Shown piece by piece: positions 44,168 through 53,215 of a DNA stretch of 64,000 nt (positions are counted from its first letter, which is position 1; the number at the start of each line of letters is the position of its first letter). Below the pieces are notes generated by a model. That model was not told where the DNA came from and did no database searches. It was given only the letters and a program-made list of their open reading frames with translations. The position numbers and the translations under genes are program-made. The DNA is taken from assembly GCA_037045155.1 (NCBI GenBank), contig JBAOIG010000002.1, forward strand, positions 558,001 through 622,000. The letters run 5' to 3'. The stretch is from Thermomicrobiales bacterium (GTDB lineage Bacteria; Chloroflexota; Chloroflexia; Thermomicrobiales; CFX8).

Positions 44168-45362
44168 GTCGCACCCAGTCTGAGGATTGGGTGAGGATTG
44201 AAACGTTGAGCGTGTGAAACGTGCCGTGCATCGAGTAGCGTCGCACCCAGTCTGAGGATTGGGTGAGGATTGAAACGTCGGCCAGCCGCAGGATGAGGTC
44301 TTCGTACTCGGAGCGTCGCACCCAGTCTGAGGATTGGGTGAGGATTGAAACCCAAGATGGACGAGTTGTCTGTCAACCACATGCCGTCGCACCCAGTCTG
44401 AGGATTGGGTGAGGATTGAAACACGGTGCTACGGCAGATGTTCCCGGCGCGGGAGTTGTCGCACCCAGTCTGAGGATTGGGTGAGGATTGAAACGATGCG
44501 CTGAGGGATATCGGTGGTGTGCGGGCGGTTGTCGCACCCAGTCTGAGGATTGGGTGAGGATTGAAACCTCCGACATGCCCTCGCGGTGCGCGACAACGGC
44601 CGTCGCACCCAGTCTGAGGATTGGGTGAGGATTGAAACATTGGCATTCGGTCGGCGTGTGTGCGGGGAGTGTGCGTCGCACCCAGTCTGAGGATTGGGTG
44701 AGGATTGAAACTCGTCACGCAACCGCGCCATGTCGCGGTCTCCCTTGTCGCACCCAGTCTGAGGATTGGGTGAGGATTGAAACCGTAAGAGCGCCATGCC
44801 TCCCGCGCCTGTCAGCCGTCGCACCCAGTCTGAGGATTGGGTGAGGATTGAAACCTGTCTCGCTGGGCATGAGCGGCAACCCCGCTCGTGTCGCACCCAG
44901 TCTGAGGATTGGGTGAGGATTGAAACGCGATGCGCTCACCGGCCGCGTGCGCCGCAGCCCGTAGCGTCGCACCCAGTCTGAGGATTGGGTGAGGATTGAA
45001 ACGTGTTCCGGCTCAAGGAGATGGAGGACGGCATCGAAGTCGCACCCAGTCTGAGGATTGGGTGAGGATTGAAACTACGAGCCGCTCGAGGTCGGCGCGC
45101 CGCACGAGCTGTCGCACCCAGTCTGAGGATTGGGTGAGGATTGAAACCATCACCTCGTCAGGTGTCGCCGTCTGTGTCGCAAGTCGCACCCAGTCTGAGG
45201 ATTGGGTGAGGATTGAAACGTGGTGCTCAGGTGCACGGACACCACGTCCCGCATGTCGCACCCAGTCTGAGGATTGGGTGAGGATTGAAACCACGGCACG
45301 TACCTGCCAGCCTACGGCGGCGGCCGTCGCACCCAGTCTGAGGATTGGGTGAGGATTGAAAC
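44168..45362 (+). CRISPR. Type I-C CRISPR array, 17 repeats and 16 spacers
   Basis: Seventeen repeats of 37 bases, all identical as read, and 16 spacers of 34-39 bases (in order 35, 38, 34, 35, 36, 34, 36, 35, 34, 35, 39, 36, 35, 35, 35, 34). The repeat begins GTCGCACCCAGTC, has loop TGAG, then GATTGGGTG, and ends AGGATTGAAAC. CACCCAGTC pairs with GATTGGGTG (nine pairs, one G-U). Cleavage by Cas5 at the 3' base of the stem would leave the 11-base 5' handle AGGATTGAAAC, as known for type I-C. Orientation is plus: leader and cas genes are upstream and the GATTGAAAC end is downstream. Frames across the array give only repeat-coded peptides and are not genes. Confidence 0.98.
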
Positions 45363-45367
45363 TATCG

Positions 45368-45399
45368 CCGGTGGCCCGTCGCGCCAGACGTGCCACCGG
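45368..45399. terminator. Hairpin after the CRISPR array
   Basis: CCGGTGGC and GCCACCGG are perfect reverse complements separated by 16 bases, just 5 bases after the last repeat and before the opposing MFS stop. It may end transcription from either side; there is no T tract on the plus strand. Confidence 0.4.
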
Positions 45400-45405
45400 G
45401 GACCA

Positions 45406-46656
45406 TCAACCCCCGGCCAGCTCCGCTCGCCCCAGATACCGCCGCAGGAGCAGCAGCAGCGCCAGTAGCGGCGCCGTCGCGATGAGCGCGACGATGAGCG
45501 GCAGCTCGGGGGATTGCTCGTAGAGCGCGCCGGCGATGAATGGCGCGATGGCGAAGCCGGCCCCGCCCAGGAGCTCGGCCAACACAAACGTCCTCGACCG
45601 CAATCGCTCCGGCGCAGCGTCGCCGAGCGCGGCGTACATCGTGCTCCACGCCACCAGGTACGCCCCACGTGTGAAGTAGGCCAGCGCGAACCAGATGATG
45701 GCTGTCCCGGTGGCGAACAGGGCGAGGGCAACGGCTGAGAGCGCGACTGTCAGCAGCAACGCATTCATCGGCCGGCCAAACACGCCGACCTTCGCGATGA
45801 TGATGCCGAGGATGACGCTACCCGCCGCCGACACCGAGCCGAATTGTCCGATCGTCCCGAAGCCGATACCGTGGACATCGCGCAGGAAGTTCGGCACCAG
45901 CGTAAAGCCGGTTGTCAGCACCAGCAGCATCAGCAGAAAGAACCCGGTCAGCAACGCGACCGGCCGGTAGGCCAGCGCCGCCCGGTAGCTGCCACCGGAC
46001 TGCGCCGCGTCGCTCGATTCGACCGGCCGCAGCCGCGAGAAGAACAGCACCGCAACCAGCTGCCCGACCGCCCCGGCGAAGAAGATCGAACGCAGGCTGA
46101 CTGTGTCGGCCAGCACGCCGCCAAGGCTCGGCGAGAGCAGCGTTGCCACGCTTGGCCCGACCGTGTAGATCAGCGTGAACGCCCGCGTGCGGGTGCGGTC
46201 GTCGGATGAATCAGCGACCACCTTCGAGATGGCCGGGAAGGCGATGTTGCCGGCCGCCAGCAACACGATTGCCGGGAAGAGGTGCCACCATTCCTGCGCC
46301 AGCCCATACGCCGCGATCCCGACAACCGAGAGCGACCGCGCCCCGACGATCAGCGTCCGCGGCGACATCCGGTCGGCGATCATCCCGGCCGGCGCGAGGA
46401 AGATGAGCCGCGCCACCCCCTGCAGCCCGATCACCAGCCCGACGATTGCCGGGCTGGCCCCCAGCGACTCGATATAGAGCGGCAGCAGCACCTGGTAAAA
46501 CCCGAACGACAGCTCGTTGAACAGCATCCCCCAGAACAGGATCAGGTTGTTATGGCCCAGCCCCAGATCGTTGCCGATGCCGGGGATGCGCCCGAGCACA
46601 CCGCTCCTGCGCTGTTGGACGCCTGGTTCGACCTCGACTTGCTCTGCGCCCGACAC
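45406..46656 (-). CDS. MFS transporter
   Basis: About 416 aa with 12 membrane segments. The first loop motif APAGMIADRMSPRTLIVGARS (G-x-x-x-D-R-x-x-R-R-like), ISKVVADSSDDRTRTRAFTLIYTVGPS and RGAYLVAWSTMYAALGDAAPERLRSRTFVLAELLGG are typical of drug or metabolite exporters. The start is uncertain: the frame is open further to 46815, but a GTG at 46656 gives the usual short cytoplasmic N-terminus. It is transcribed toward the CRISPR array; substrate unknown. Confidence 0.8.
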   Translation of the reverse strand: MSGAEQVEVEPGVQQRRSGVLGRIPGIGNDLGLGHNNLILFWGMLFNELSFGFYQVLLPLYIESLGASPAIVGLVIGLQGVARLIFLAPAGMIADRMSPRTLIVGARSLSVVGIAAYGLAQEWWHLFPAIVLLAAGNIAFPAISKVVADSSDDRTRTRAFTLIYTVGPSVATLLSPSLGGVLADTVSLRSIFFAGAVGQLVAVLFFSRLRPVESSDAAQSGGSYRAALAYRPVALLTGFFLLMLLVLTTGFTLVPNFLRDVHGIGFGTIGQFGSVSAAGSVILGIIIAKVGVFGRPMNALLLTVALSAVALALFATGTAIIWFALAYFTRGAYLVAWSTMYAALGDAAPERLRSRTFVLAELLGGAGFAIAPFIAGALYEQSPELPLIVALIATAPLLALLLLLRRYLGRAELAGG

Positions 46657-46775
46657 CGAATGCCCCGCCCGTCTGTGGCATGCCGACGCCCGGCGCCGAT
46701 GGCCGGGCGAACGCGATAGTATAGCCGCGCGGACAACCCCGCGCTGCTGCCATCGCGACGAAAGGAACCAATCCG

Positions 46776-47819
46776 ATGCCCGACCGCCTGATCGACCTCT
46801 CCAGCGATACCGCAACCCGCCCCTCCGCCGAAATGCGCCGCTTCATGGCCGAGGCCGAGGTCGGCGACGAGCAGAACCGCGAAGACCCAACTGTCAATCT
46901 GCTACAGGATATGGTCGCCCAGCTGCTGGGCAAGGAGGAGGCGCTCTTCCTCCCCTCCGGCACGATGTGCAATGCCATCGCGATCACGCTCCACACTCGC
47001 CCCGGTGATGAGATCATCCTCGACCGCCACGCTCACCCCTACACGTCGGAGGGCGGCGGCCCGGCCGCGCTGGCCGGCGTCTCGGTTGCTCTGCTCGATG
47101 GCGAGCGTGGCGTCTTCACCCCCGACCAAGTCCGCGAGGCAATTCGCGATTCCGGCCCGCATTCACCCCGCTCGCGGTTGCTCTCGATCGAGAACACGAC
47201 CAACCACGGCACTGGCAAGATCTGGCCACTGGAGAATGTTCGTGCCGTCGTCGCGGTCGCCCGCGAGGCCGGCCTGCGAGTCCACATGGATGGCGCGCGA
47301 CTGATGAACGCGGCCGTCGCCAGCGGCACCCCGGCGCGCAACTACGGCGCGCAGGTCGACACCATCTGGCTCGATCTGTCGAAGGGCCTCGGCGCGCCGG
47401 TCGGCGCGGTGCTCGCCGGATCGCACGCCGATATGGCCGAGGCCCGCCGGCTGAAGCACCGGTTCGGCGGGGCGATGCGCCAGGCCGGCATCATCGCGGC
47501 CGGCGGTGTATACGCCCTGCGCTACAACGTCGAGCGCATGGCCGACGACCACGCCAACGCACGCCTGCTGGCCGAGGGTCTGTCCCAGATCCCCGGCATC
47601 CAGTGCGACCCGGCCGATATCGAGACGAACATCGTCCACTTCGATGTCGCCGAGACTGGTCGGAGCGGAGGCGAGATGAATGCCGCCTTCACCGCGCGCG
47701 GTGTTCGGATGGGCGGCGGCAGCGGCCCCCGCATGCGCGCCGTCACCCACCTCGACGTCTCGCGCGCCGACATCGAACGCGCCGTCGAGATCATGCGCGA
47801 GGCAGTGCTCGCGGGGTGA
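46776..47819 (+). CDS. ltaE: Low-specificity L-threonine aldolase
   Basis: PLP enzyme splitting threonine or allothreonine to glycine and acetaldehyde. 347 aa. The N-terminus IDLSSDTATRPSAEMRRFMAEAEVGDEQNREDPTVNLLQ is the family hallmark. Other features: FLPSGTMCNAIAI, the His in DRHAHPYTSEGGG, the PLP Asp in VHMDGARLMNAAVA and the Schiff-base Lys in IWLDLSKGLGAPVGAVL (about residue 205). Start ATG 46776 has GAAAGGAACC upstream. It is divergent from the MFS gene. Confidence 0.92.
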   Translation: MPDRLIDLSSDTATRPSAEMRRFMAEAEVGDEQNREDPTVNLLQDMVAQLLGKEEALFLPSGTMCNAIAITLHTRPGDEIILDRHAHPYTSEGGGPAALAGVSVALLDGERGVFTPDQVREAIRDSGPHSPRSRLLSIENTTNHGTGKIWPLENVRAVVAVAREAGLRVHMDGARLMNAAVASGTPARNYGAQVDTIWLDLSKGLGAPVGAVLAGSHADMAEARRLKHRFGGAMRQAGIIAAGGVYALRYNVERMADDHANARLLAEGLSQIPGIQCDPADIETNIVHFDVAETGRSGGEMNAAFTARGVRMGGGSGPRMRAVTHLDVSRADIERAVEIMREAVLAG

Positions 47820-47820
47820 A

Positions 47821-47978
47821 GGATGGGGGATAAGAGCGGTCCGTAGGGACAGGGCTCGCCCTGTCCACGCCCCGCAGGGCGCCCCGCCGATCCCCAACCC
47901 GCCAGCATCGTTGAACGTGTCCGACGATCGCCAGGGGCGAACACGAGGTTCGCCCCTATACCCCCCTCATCCCCTCCA
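47821..47978. repeat. Composite intergenic repeat with hairpins
   Basis: The ends GGATGGGGGAT (47821) and CCCCTCATCCCC (near 47966) are rough inverted repeats. Inside are two strong hairpins: GGACAGGG-ctcg-CCCTGTCC (47847-47866) and AGGGGCGAA-7-TTCGCCCCT (47933-47957). This type of intergenic repeat, with GGGACAGGGC and GGGGCGAACA units, looks mobile or RNA-forming rather than coding. The following stretch to 48120 shows no gene. Confidence 0.55.
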
Positions 47979-48123
47979 TGAGCGCCCACTGCCGCAGCCG
48001 CTTGCCAGCGTTGACGACCTCGTGGGTTGCGGGCTCGCCCATCGCGTCGGTAGATTCGCGTTCTCCGCTCGCGCCGGAATCCGACGTGGCGCCGAGTGGC
48101 GCACGCGGCGCGTTCAACGAATC

Positions 48124-48255
48124 TGACAGACTTGTCATCCTTGCAGCATGCGGTTGATGAGAGTCTGTGCATCTTCGCCCCGGAAACACGATGATGCATC
48201 TATGCGCTCTGTGACAACGGTTGACAATTGTCTCGATGTCATCCAGATTTGACAA
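48124..48255 (+). promoter_or_regulatory. Cluster of TGACA half-sites before the XRE gene
   Basis: TGACA-gact-TGTCA (48124-48137), TGACAA (48212), TTGACAATTGTC containing the palindrome GACAATTGTC (48221-48232), TGTCA (48237-48241) and TTGACAA (48249-48255) crowd the 190 bases before the regulator. TTGACA elements could also be -35 boxes. Autoregulation by the downstream XRE protein is the simple explanation. Confidence 0.5.
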
Positions 48256-48315
48256 CACACGCATAGCCGCGTGAGTGGAGGATGGATTGCTAGCTGCGTA
48301 GTCAAGGAGACCAAT

Positions 48316-48687
48316 GTGGCCGCACGTTCGCGCAACTCAATGGGGCCGAGGATCCGTGAGCTGCGGATAGAAAACGGAATGACACTCGACGAGCTTGCCC
48401 ATCGTGCCGGGATCTCTGCAAGTCATCTCTCACGCCTGGAGCGTGGGCAGACCGCGCCGTCGTTCAAGGTCGCGGCCGACATTGCCCGGGAGATCGGCGT
48501 CAAGCCCAGCGAGCTGGCGGCGATCCAGCGTGAGCAGTCGGATGTCGACGCCGCGCTGATCGAGGAGCTGGTGGAGCTGGGGTTGAACATGGAAATCTCC
48601 CAGCACATCTGCGACCGTATCTCGACCACGGCTCGTGCGGCGCTGCTGGAGGTCCTGCGGCCCAGCGAGGTCGTCGAGGAGAGCTAG
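48316..48687 (+). CDS. XRE-family transcriptional regulator
   Basis: 123 aa. The N-terminal HTH_3 (about residues 8-65) is clear: IRELRIENGMTLDELAHRAGISASHLSRLERGQTAPSFKVAADIAREIGV. A short C-terminal helical part (VDAALIEELVELGLNMEISQHICDRISTTARAALLEVL) probably makes the dimer. GTG 48316 is chosen because AAGGAG lies 7 bases upstream. The 3' end overlaps the opposing acetyltransferase stop by 4 bases. Probable autoregulator of the TGACA cluster upstream. Confidence 0.85.
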   Translation: MAARSRNSMGPRIRELRIENGMTLDELAHRAGISASHLSRLERGQTAPSFKVAADIAREIGVKPSELAAIQREQSDVDAALIEELVELGLNMEISQHICDRISTTARAALLEVLRPSEVVEES

Positions 48688-49487
48688 TCTCCCAGCCGCT
48701 TCGCGTAGATCCAGCGGGTATACAGCAGCTCGAAGCCTCGTCGCTCCATGTTGCGCGGCGAGGCGTTTTCGGTGCCCGTCTGCGCCGTTGCCAGATCGGC
48801 CCCCGCGTCGAGCGCGTCGCGTAGACGCTGGCGGATCAACGCACCCTGGCCACCTCGGCCACGGAAATCGGGCATCGTCGTTGCGACGAAGAGTTGGGCA
48901 ACCCCCTCCGAGACGTAGAGCGCCGATGCCGATCCCGGCTGGCCGTCATATTCCACGAGGTAATGGAACCAGCCGCGATGCTCGATTGTGCTGGCGAAGA
49001 CATGGCCGCGCACCGACTCTTCCGGAAGCTCGTAGCCGATGTTCAGCACGCGCGCAAACGCTGCGGCGTCGGCCCGGGTGGCGTGACGGGCGACAGGGCC
49101 GGCCGGTTCGTCGCCGGACGCGTCCAGATCGGCGCGGCTGAGGCGTCGCCCCCACATGTGCTCCTGGTAATCGCGCGCGAATCCCAACTGGTGGATTCGC
49201 TCATCGCCAATAGCAGCGACGACCGCCGGCGATCCGTCGATACCGAGCACCGGCGCGCCGGTCTCACGGACAATTGCCTCAATTCTGCCGATCGTCGACG
49301 TTGGGTCGATCGCGATGTCGAGGTTGATAACGCAGTTATAGCCGGGGTCGTCGTCGTGGCGCGACCAGACAGCTGCAACGCCATCCACCTCGACGGTGCT
49401 TGTGCCATATCCCGAGGCGGCGCGATACATGCTGGTGAATGCCTCGTTCTCGGCGCGCTCGATTCGCTCGACCATCTCGCGTTCCAT
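48684..49487 (-). CDS. GNAT-family N-acetyltransferase (two-domain)
   Basis: About 267 aa. The C-terminal GNAT domain has the acetyl-CoA pyrophosphate loop VATTMPDFRGRGGQGALIRQRL (about residues 208-230) and ENASPRNMERRGFELLYTRWIYAK. The N-terminal half (VDGVAAVWSRHDDDPGYNCVINLDIA) is a degenerate GNAT-like domain, as in other tandem-GNAT proteins. ATG 49487 with GAGGGAG 6 bases before is preferred to the adjacent GTG. Substrate unknown. Confidence 0.82.
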   Translation of the reverse strand: MEREMVERIERAENEAFTSMYRAASGYGTSTVEVDGVAAVWSRHDDDPGYNCVINLDIAIDPTSTIGRIEAIVRETGAPVLGIDGSPAVVAAIGDERIHQLGFARDYQEHMWGRRLSRADLDASGDEPAGPVARHATRADAAAFARVLNIGYELPEESVRGHVFASTIEHRGWFHYLVEYDGQPGSASALYVSEGVAQLFVATTMPDFRGRGGQGALIRQRLRDALDAGADLATAQTGTENASPRNMERRGFELLYTRWIYAKRLGD

Positions 49488-49588
49488 CACCGGCTCCCTC
49501 GGTCGGTGCGCATCGTGCCTGTGCTCGCCTGAGTATAGGTCAATGGCCGGGTGCTATCCTCTCGCGGGAGGGTTGCCGGGAGATGGGG

Positions 49589-50329
49589 ATGACCAACGAT
49601 GACGCGGGCGACCAGCAGGCGCGGCGAGCCTGGCTGGATCGCGAGCGGGACGATTGGGTGCGCTCCTTCGTCGGGGCGCTTGATGATGCGATCCAGCACC
49701 TGCAGCAGATCATCTTTGACGAAGGCTGGGACAGGCTCGTCGCCGAATATGGCGACGAAGAGTCGGCGCTGCGCGAGAGTGTTCGTCATTACGAACGCGG
49801 TCTGGCCCACCTCTTCGGCTTCGTCCGAGCCTGCGGAACGCTGGCCGATGATGTCGCCTGGTCGTCGATGAAGACCGAGTACCGCCGCTCCGCGCTGGAT
49901 GCTGGCGTCGAGCTGACGCTCCGCTCCGCGTTGGAAACCGGCCTCTATGCCGCCGAGCAGGCGCAGCTGGGCGGCCACGATGTCTGGCTGGCCTGGACCG
50001 ACGCGCTGATGCTCTTTCTCTACCAATGCGCGGCCAGCGCTCCGCCGCACCCCGGCCCAGCAGCCTCGCAGGACGACGAGCTTCTCTGGGCCTACGACGT
50101 GCTCCAGCAGATTGAGGAGCATGATGCCTTCCACGCCGCGCTCGCTGCGTACCTCGCCGATCAAGCTATTGGACAGACGGTCGAGACGCTGACGGGGGAG
50201 CCGGTCGCTGTCATTGTCGAGCACGAAGCGCGATTGCTCTCGTTGCAGCGGTTCGATCTGATTCTCAACACCGGGTTGGCATGGCTGGCCGGCGCGGCTG
50301 CCCGCACTCCGATCGACTCGTCCGACTGA
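49589..50329 (+). CDS. Hypothetical protein
   Basis: 246 aa, acidic and helical, not recognised. It begins MTNDDAGDQQARRAWLDRERDDWVRSFVGALDDAIQHL with a likely long helix. LRSALETGLYAAEQAQLGGHDVWLAWTDALMLFLYQC and QRFDLILNTGLAWLAGAAA could be amphipathic or membrane-near helices. ATG 49589 is chosen because CGGGAG lies 6 bases before it; ATG 49583 would add two residues and touches the RBS. Confidence 0.65.
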   Translation: MTNDDAGDQQARRAWLDRERDDWVRSFVGALDDAIQHLQQIIFDEGWDRLVAEYGDEESALRESVRHYERGLAHLFGFVRACGTLADDVAWSSMKTEYRRSALDAGVELTLRSALETGLYAAEQAQLGGHDVWLAWTDALMLFLYQCAASAPPHPGPAASQDDELLWAYDVLQQIEEHDAFHAALAAYLADQAIGQTVETLTGEPVAVIVEHEARLLSLQRFDLILNTGLAWLAGAAARTPIDSSD

Positions 50330-50384
50330 ACGACCTGCCGGCCGCCCCGGGCTGGAATACTTCGGCCGGGAGGAAAGCGAGACC

Positions 50385-50927
50385 ATGCGTGTGAGACGAT
50401 CGACGGGACGACGAGGCTGGGTGAGCGTGGCGCTGCTGGGGCTGGCGGCGTTGTTGCTGGGCGGGTGCGCCGGATACGGTGGGAGGACGGTCGGCAAAGA
50501 CGGCGCGGATGCGCTCGTCAAGACGGAGGGCGAGCACTGCGCGATCACCCTGCCGACGGGCTGGACCTGGTATCCCGCCAAGTGGACCGCCGAATCGCCG
50601 ACCGGAACGCAACTGTCGTTCGACGAGATTATCCTCGGCCGGCCGCAGAACCCCGACTGGAGCGAGTTGCGCCAATCGACGATTGCCGATGTCACCCGGC
50701 GTAACCCCAGCGCGGTGATCGAAGCGGATGATAGCGTGATCCGGATCGACTACGGCGCGGCCGGCGGGCTCAGTGTCATCCGACGCTTCGACCGCATCGG
50801 CTGCCGGCTGGCGTTCAGCAACAGCCGTGGCACTCGGGCGGCCGAGGCGCAAATCTGGCAGGGAATCATCGATTCGCTGGAGCGCGCCAGCCCGACGCCG
50901 AACTTCACACCGTCGCCAGAGGATTGA
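50385..50927 (+). CDS. Small lipoprotein, unknown domain
   Basis: 180 aa. Signal peptide WVSVALLGLAALLLGGC with lipobox LLLGGC at about residue 27. The mature part (HCAITLPTGWTWYPAKWTAESPTGTQLSFDEIILGRP) resembles the small alpha-beta fold of cell-surface lipoproteins that begin with an ITLP-x-GW motif. The C-terminus is Ser/Pro-rich (SPTPNFTPSPED). RBS GGGAGGAAAG. It ends 16 bases before the LLM gene and may share its transcript. Confidence 0.75.
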   Translation: MRVRRSTGRRGWVSVALLGLAALLLGGCAGYGGRTVGKDGADALVKTEGEHCAITLPTGWTWYPAKWTAESPTGTQLSFDEIILGRPQNPDWSELRQSTIADVTRRNPSAVIEADDSVIRIDYGAAGGLSVIRRFDRIGCRLAFSNSRGTRAAEAQIWQGIIDSLERASPTPNFTPSPED

Positions 50928-50943
50928 TCGGGAAGGAGGCTGG

Positions 50944-51891
50944 ATGATCGCGACTGGCTCGATTGCCGAGCGGGTGGGCCTGAATCTCCGGCGCACAACG
51001 CCGGCCCAGCAGATAGGCCTGATCCAGCAGGCAGAACAGGCCGGAGTCCAGGGAGTCTGGATGACGATGGGCGCGCTGGCTGCCGATACGTTGTCGATTT
51101 TCGCCGCGGCAGCGATGGTCACCCAACGGGTTCGGATGAGCTCGGGCATCGTCCCAGCTTTCACTCGCCACCCGCTTGGGCTGGTGGGCCAGGCGGCAGT
51201 GCTGGACGATCTGGCGCCCGGACGGGTCCGGATTGGCGTCGGCACGAGCCACGGACCGTCGATGGCGGCCTATGGGCTGGACCTCGATCGCCCGCTGGAC
51301 TGGCTCGATGAGTACCTGCGGGTTGTTCGCGCAGCGATGCAGGGCGGGCGCGCGACGTTCGATGGACGCTGGTTCTCGATTGACGCGACGCTTCCTGCCG
51401 CCACAGACGTGCCGCTGCTTGTCTCAGCACTTCGCCCGCGTGCCTGGGAGCTGGCCGGCGAGCTGAGTGATGGCGGGATCTCCTGGCTCTGCCCGATCGA
51501 TTACCTTACGGGCGAGGCACAGGCGGCGCTGCGCCGAGGCGCGGAACGGGCCGGGCGCGCGACACCGCCGCTGATCGCGCATGTCCCGGTTGCGCTGACA
51601 ACCGACCGCGCCGCAGTCCGCGCCGCCGCCAGCACGCAACTGGCGACCTATCGCAGGCTCCCGTTCTATGCGCGGATGTTCGCGGCAGCCGGCTATCCGC
51701 TCACCGGCGATGGCGAGTTCACCGACGGGCTGCTCGATCACCTGGTCATCAGCGGGAGCGACGACGAGATCGCGCGGCAGCTGGCCGAGCGGCTCGACCT
51801 GGGGCTGGACGAGCTAATCGTCGCGCACCTGCCGGTTGCCGACGCCGCCGCCGAGGAGCGGCGGCTGATGGCGCTGGTCGGGTCGCTCTAG
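50944..51891 (+). CDS. LLM-class F420-dependent oxidoreductase
   Basis: 315 aa. Luciferase-like monooxygenase fold with GLNLRRTTPAQQIGLIQQAEQAGVQGVWMT, AMVTQRVRMSSGIVPAFTRHPLGLVGQAAVLDDLAPGRVRIGVGTSHGP and LLVSALRPRAWELAGELSDGGISW. The pattern SGIVPAFTRHP-LGLVGQA-LDDLAPGR-GVGTSH is the F420-dependent methylene-H4MPT-reductase-like subgroup rather than FMN luciferase. GAAGGAGG precedes ATG 50944. It suggests this organism makes F420, but no cofactor genes lie in the window. Confidence 0.82.
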   Translation: MIATGSIAERVGLNLRRTTPAQQIGLIQQAEQAGVQGVWMTMGALAADTLSIFAAAAMVTQRVRMSSGIVPAFTRHPLGLVGQAAVLDDLAPGRVRIGVGTSHGPSMAAYGLDLDRPLDWLDEYLRVVRAAMQGGRATFDGRWFSIDATLPAATDVPLLVSALRPRAWELAGELSDGGISWLCPIDYLTGEAQAALRRGAERAGRATPPLIAHVPVALTTDRAAVRAAASTQLATYRRLPFYARMFAAAGYPLTGDGEFTDGLLDHLVISGSDDEIARQLAERLDLGLDELIVAHLPVADAAAEERRLMALVGSL

Positions 51892-51970
51892 TGGGCCGCA
51901 GCCGCTGATCGAACGCCGGGTATACTGCCGCCAGGACGACAGTTGAGAGCGTTTCGCCCCTGATCTGGAG

Positions 51971-53203
51971 ATGATGACGATGGATCTGCGCTATACGGCA
52001 GAGGACGAGGCGTTTCGGGCGACGGCGCGCGCATGGCTGGCGGAAAACACGCCGCGAGAGCCGCTGCGGACGGTAGCCGGGAAGAAGGCCTGGCATCGTC
52101 GACTTTATGAGGCCGGCTACCTCGGGATGGGCTGGCCGAAGGCCTATGGCGGGCGCGAGGCGCGACCGCTTGAGCAGGCGATCGTCGTCGAGGAGATGGC
52201 GCGAGCCAATGCGCCGGCCTCGATCAACTGGGCCGGCCTCGGTCTGGTTGGCCCGACCCTGATCCACCACGGCAGCGACGCCCAGCGCGAGCGTTATCTG
52301 CGCAACATCCTGCTCGGCGATGAGGTCTGGTGCCAACTCTATTCCGAGCCGAATGCCGGCTCCGATCTCGCCGCGCTGCAGTGTCGTGCCGAGATCGACG
52401 GTGACGAGTTCGTCGTCAACGGCCAGAAGATCTGGACCAGCACCGCGCCGGAGGCGGACATGGGCATCCTGCTGGTTCGCACTGACCGCGACGCGCCGAA
52501 GCACCAGGGCATCTCGTATCTGATCGTCGATATGCACCAGCCGGGGATCGAGGTGCGTCCGCTGCGGCAGGTGACCGGTATTGCCGACGAGTTCGCCGAG
52601 GTGTTCTTTACCAACGTCCGCGTCCCGGCCGATAATCTCATCGGCGAGCTGAATACCGGCTGGCGAATCGCCCAGACGACGCTCTCCTACGAGCGCGGCG
52701 GAGACATGATGGGGATCGTCGCCCGGCTGCAGCAGTCCTACGCCCGGTTGCTGGAGATCGTCCAGACGCCGCGAACCGATCGCAGCCGGCTGATCGACGA
52801 CCCTGTCGTGCGGCAGAAGCTCGGACAGATCATGGCCGAGATCGAAGTGGTGCGCTACGCCGCGTTGCGCGTCGTCTCTGCCGCCGAGAAGGGCGGCCAG
52901 CCCGGGCCGGAGTCGTCGATCTCGAAGCTCCACTATTCCGAGGCGGACAAGCGCGTCTATATTCTGATCCAGGAGATCCTCGGCCCATACGCGCAGATCG
53001 TCGATGATGTGCCGGATGCCTATGCCTATCTCGTCGACGGTCATGGAGACGCGCACGACAACTGGCCCTACCTCTGGATGCATCCGTTCTCCGAGACGAT
53101 CTACGCGGGATCGTCGGAGATCCAGAAGAACATCATCGGCGAACGCGTCCTCGGCCTGCCGAAGGAGGTCCGCGCCGACCGACTGGCGCGCCAGGGCGCC
53201 TAG
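51971..53203 (+). CDS. Acyl-CoA dehydrogenase
   Basis: 410 aa FAD enzyme of beta-oxidation or related pathways. The family signature QLYSEPNAGSDLAALQCRAEIDGDEFVVNGQKIWTS (about residues 120-158) and the C-terminal YAGSSEIQKNIIGERVLGLP are clear. The middle has FFTNVRVPADNLIGELNTGWRIAQTTLSYERGG. Substrate length cannot be judged. ATG 51971 (one of three closely spaced) follows CTGGAG. It stops 12 bases before the convergent peptidase. Confidence 0.9.
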   Translation: MMTMDLRYTAEDEAFRATARAWLAENTPREPLRTVAGKKAWHRRLYEAGYLGMGWPKAYGGREARPLEQAIVVEEMARANAPASINWAGLGLVGPTLIHHGSDAQRERYLRNILLGDEVWCQLYSEPNAGSDLAALQCRAEIDGDEFVVNGQKIWTSTAPEADMGILLVRTDRDAPKHQGISYLIVDMHQPGIEVRPLRQVTGIADEFAEVFFTNVRVPADNLIGELNTGWRIAQTTLSYERGGDMMGIVARLQQSYARLLEIVQTPRTDRSRLIDDPVVRQKLGQIMAEIEVVRYAALRVVSAAEKGGQPGPESSISKLHYSEADKRVYILIQEILGPYAQIVDDVPDAYAYLVDGHGDAHDNWPYLWMHPFSETIYAGSSEIQKNIIGERVLGLPKEVRADRLARQGA

Positions 53204-53215
53204 CTGCTGAAAGCC

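Noticed and set aside
45376..45392. Degenerate 18th CRISPR repeat after the last spacer
   Set aside because: GTCGCGCCAGACG is similar for only a few bases and the spacing (about 15) is too short for a spacer.
44092..45396. Open frames crossing the CRISPR array on both strands
   Set aside because: They consist of repeat-coded peptides such as NPHPILRLGAT and RTQSEDWVRIET; the repeats explain them fully.
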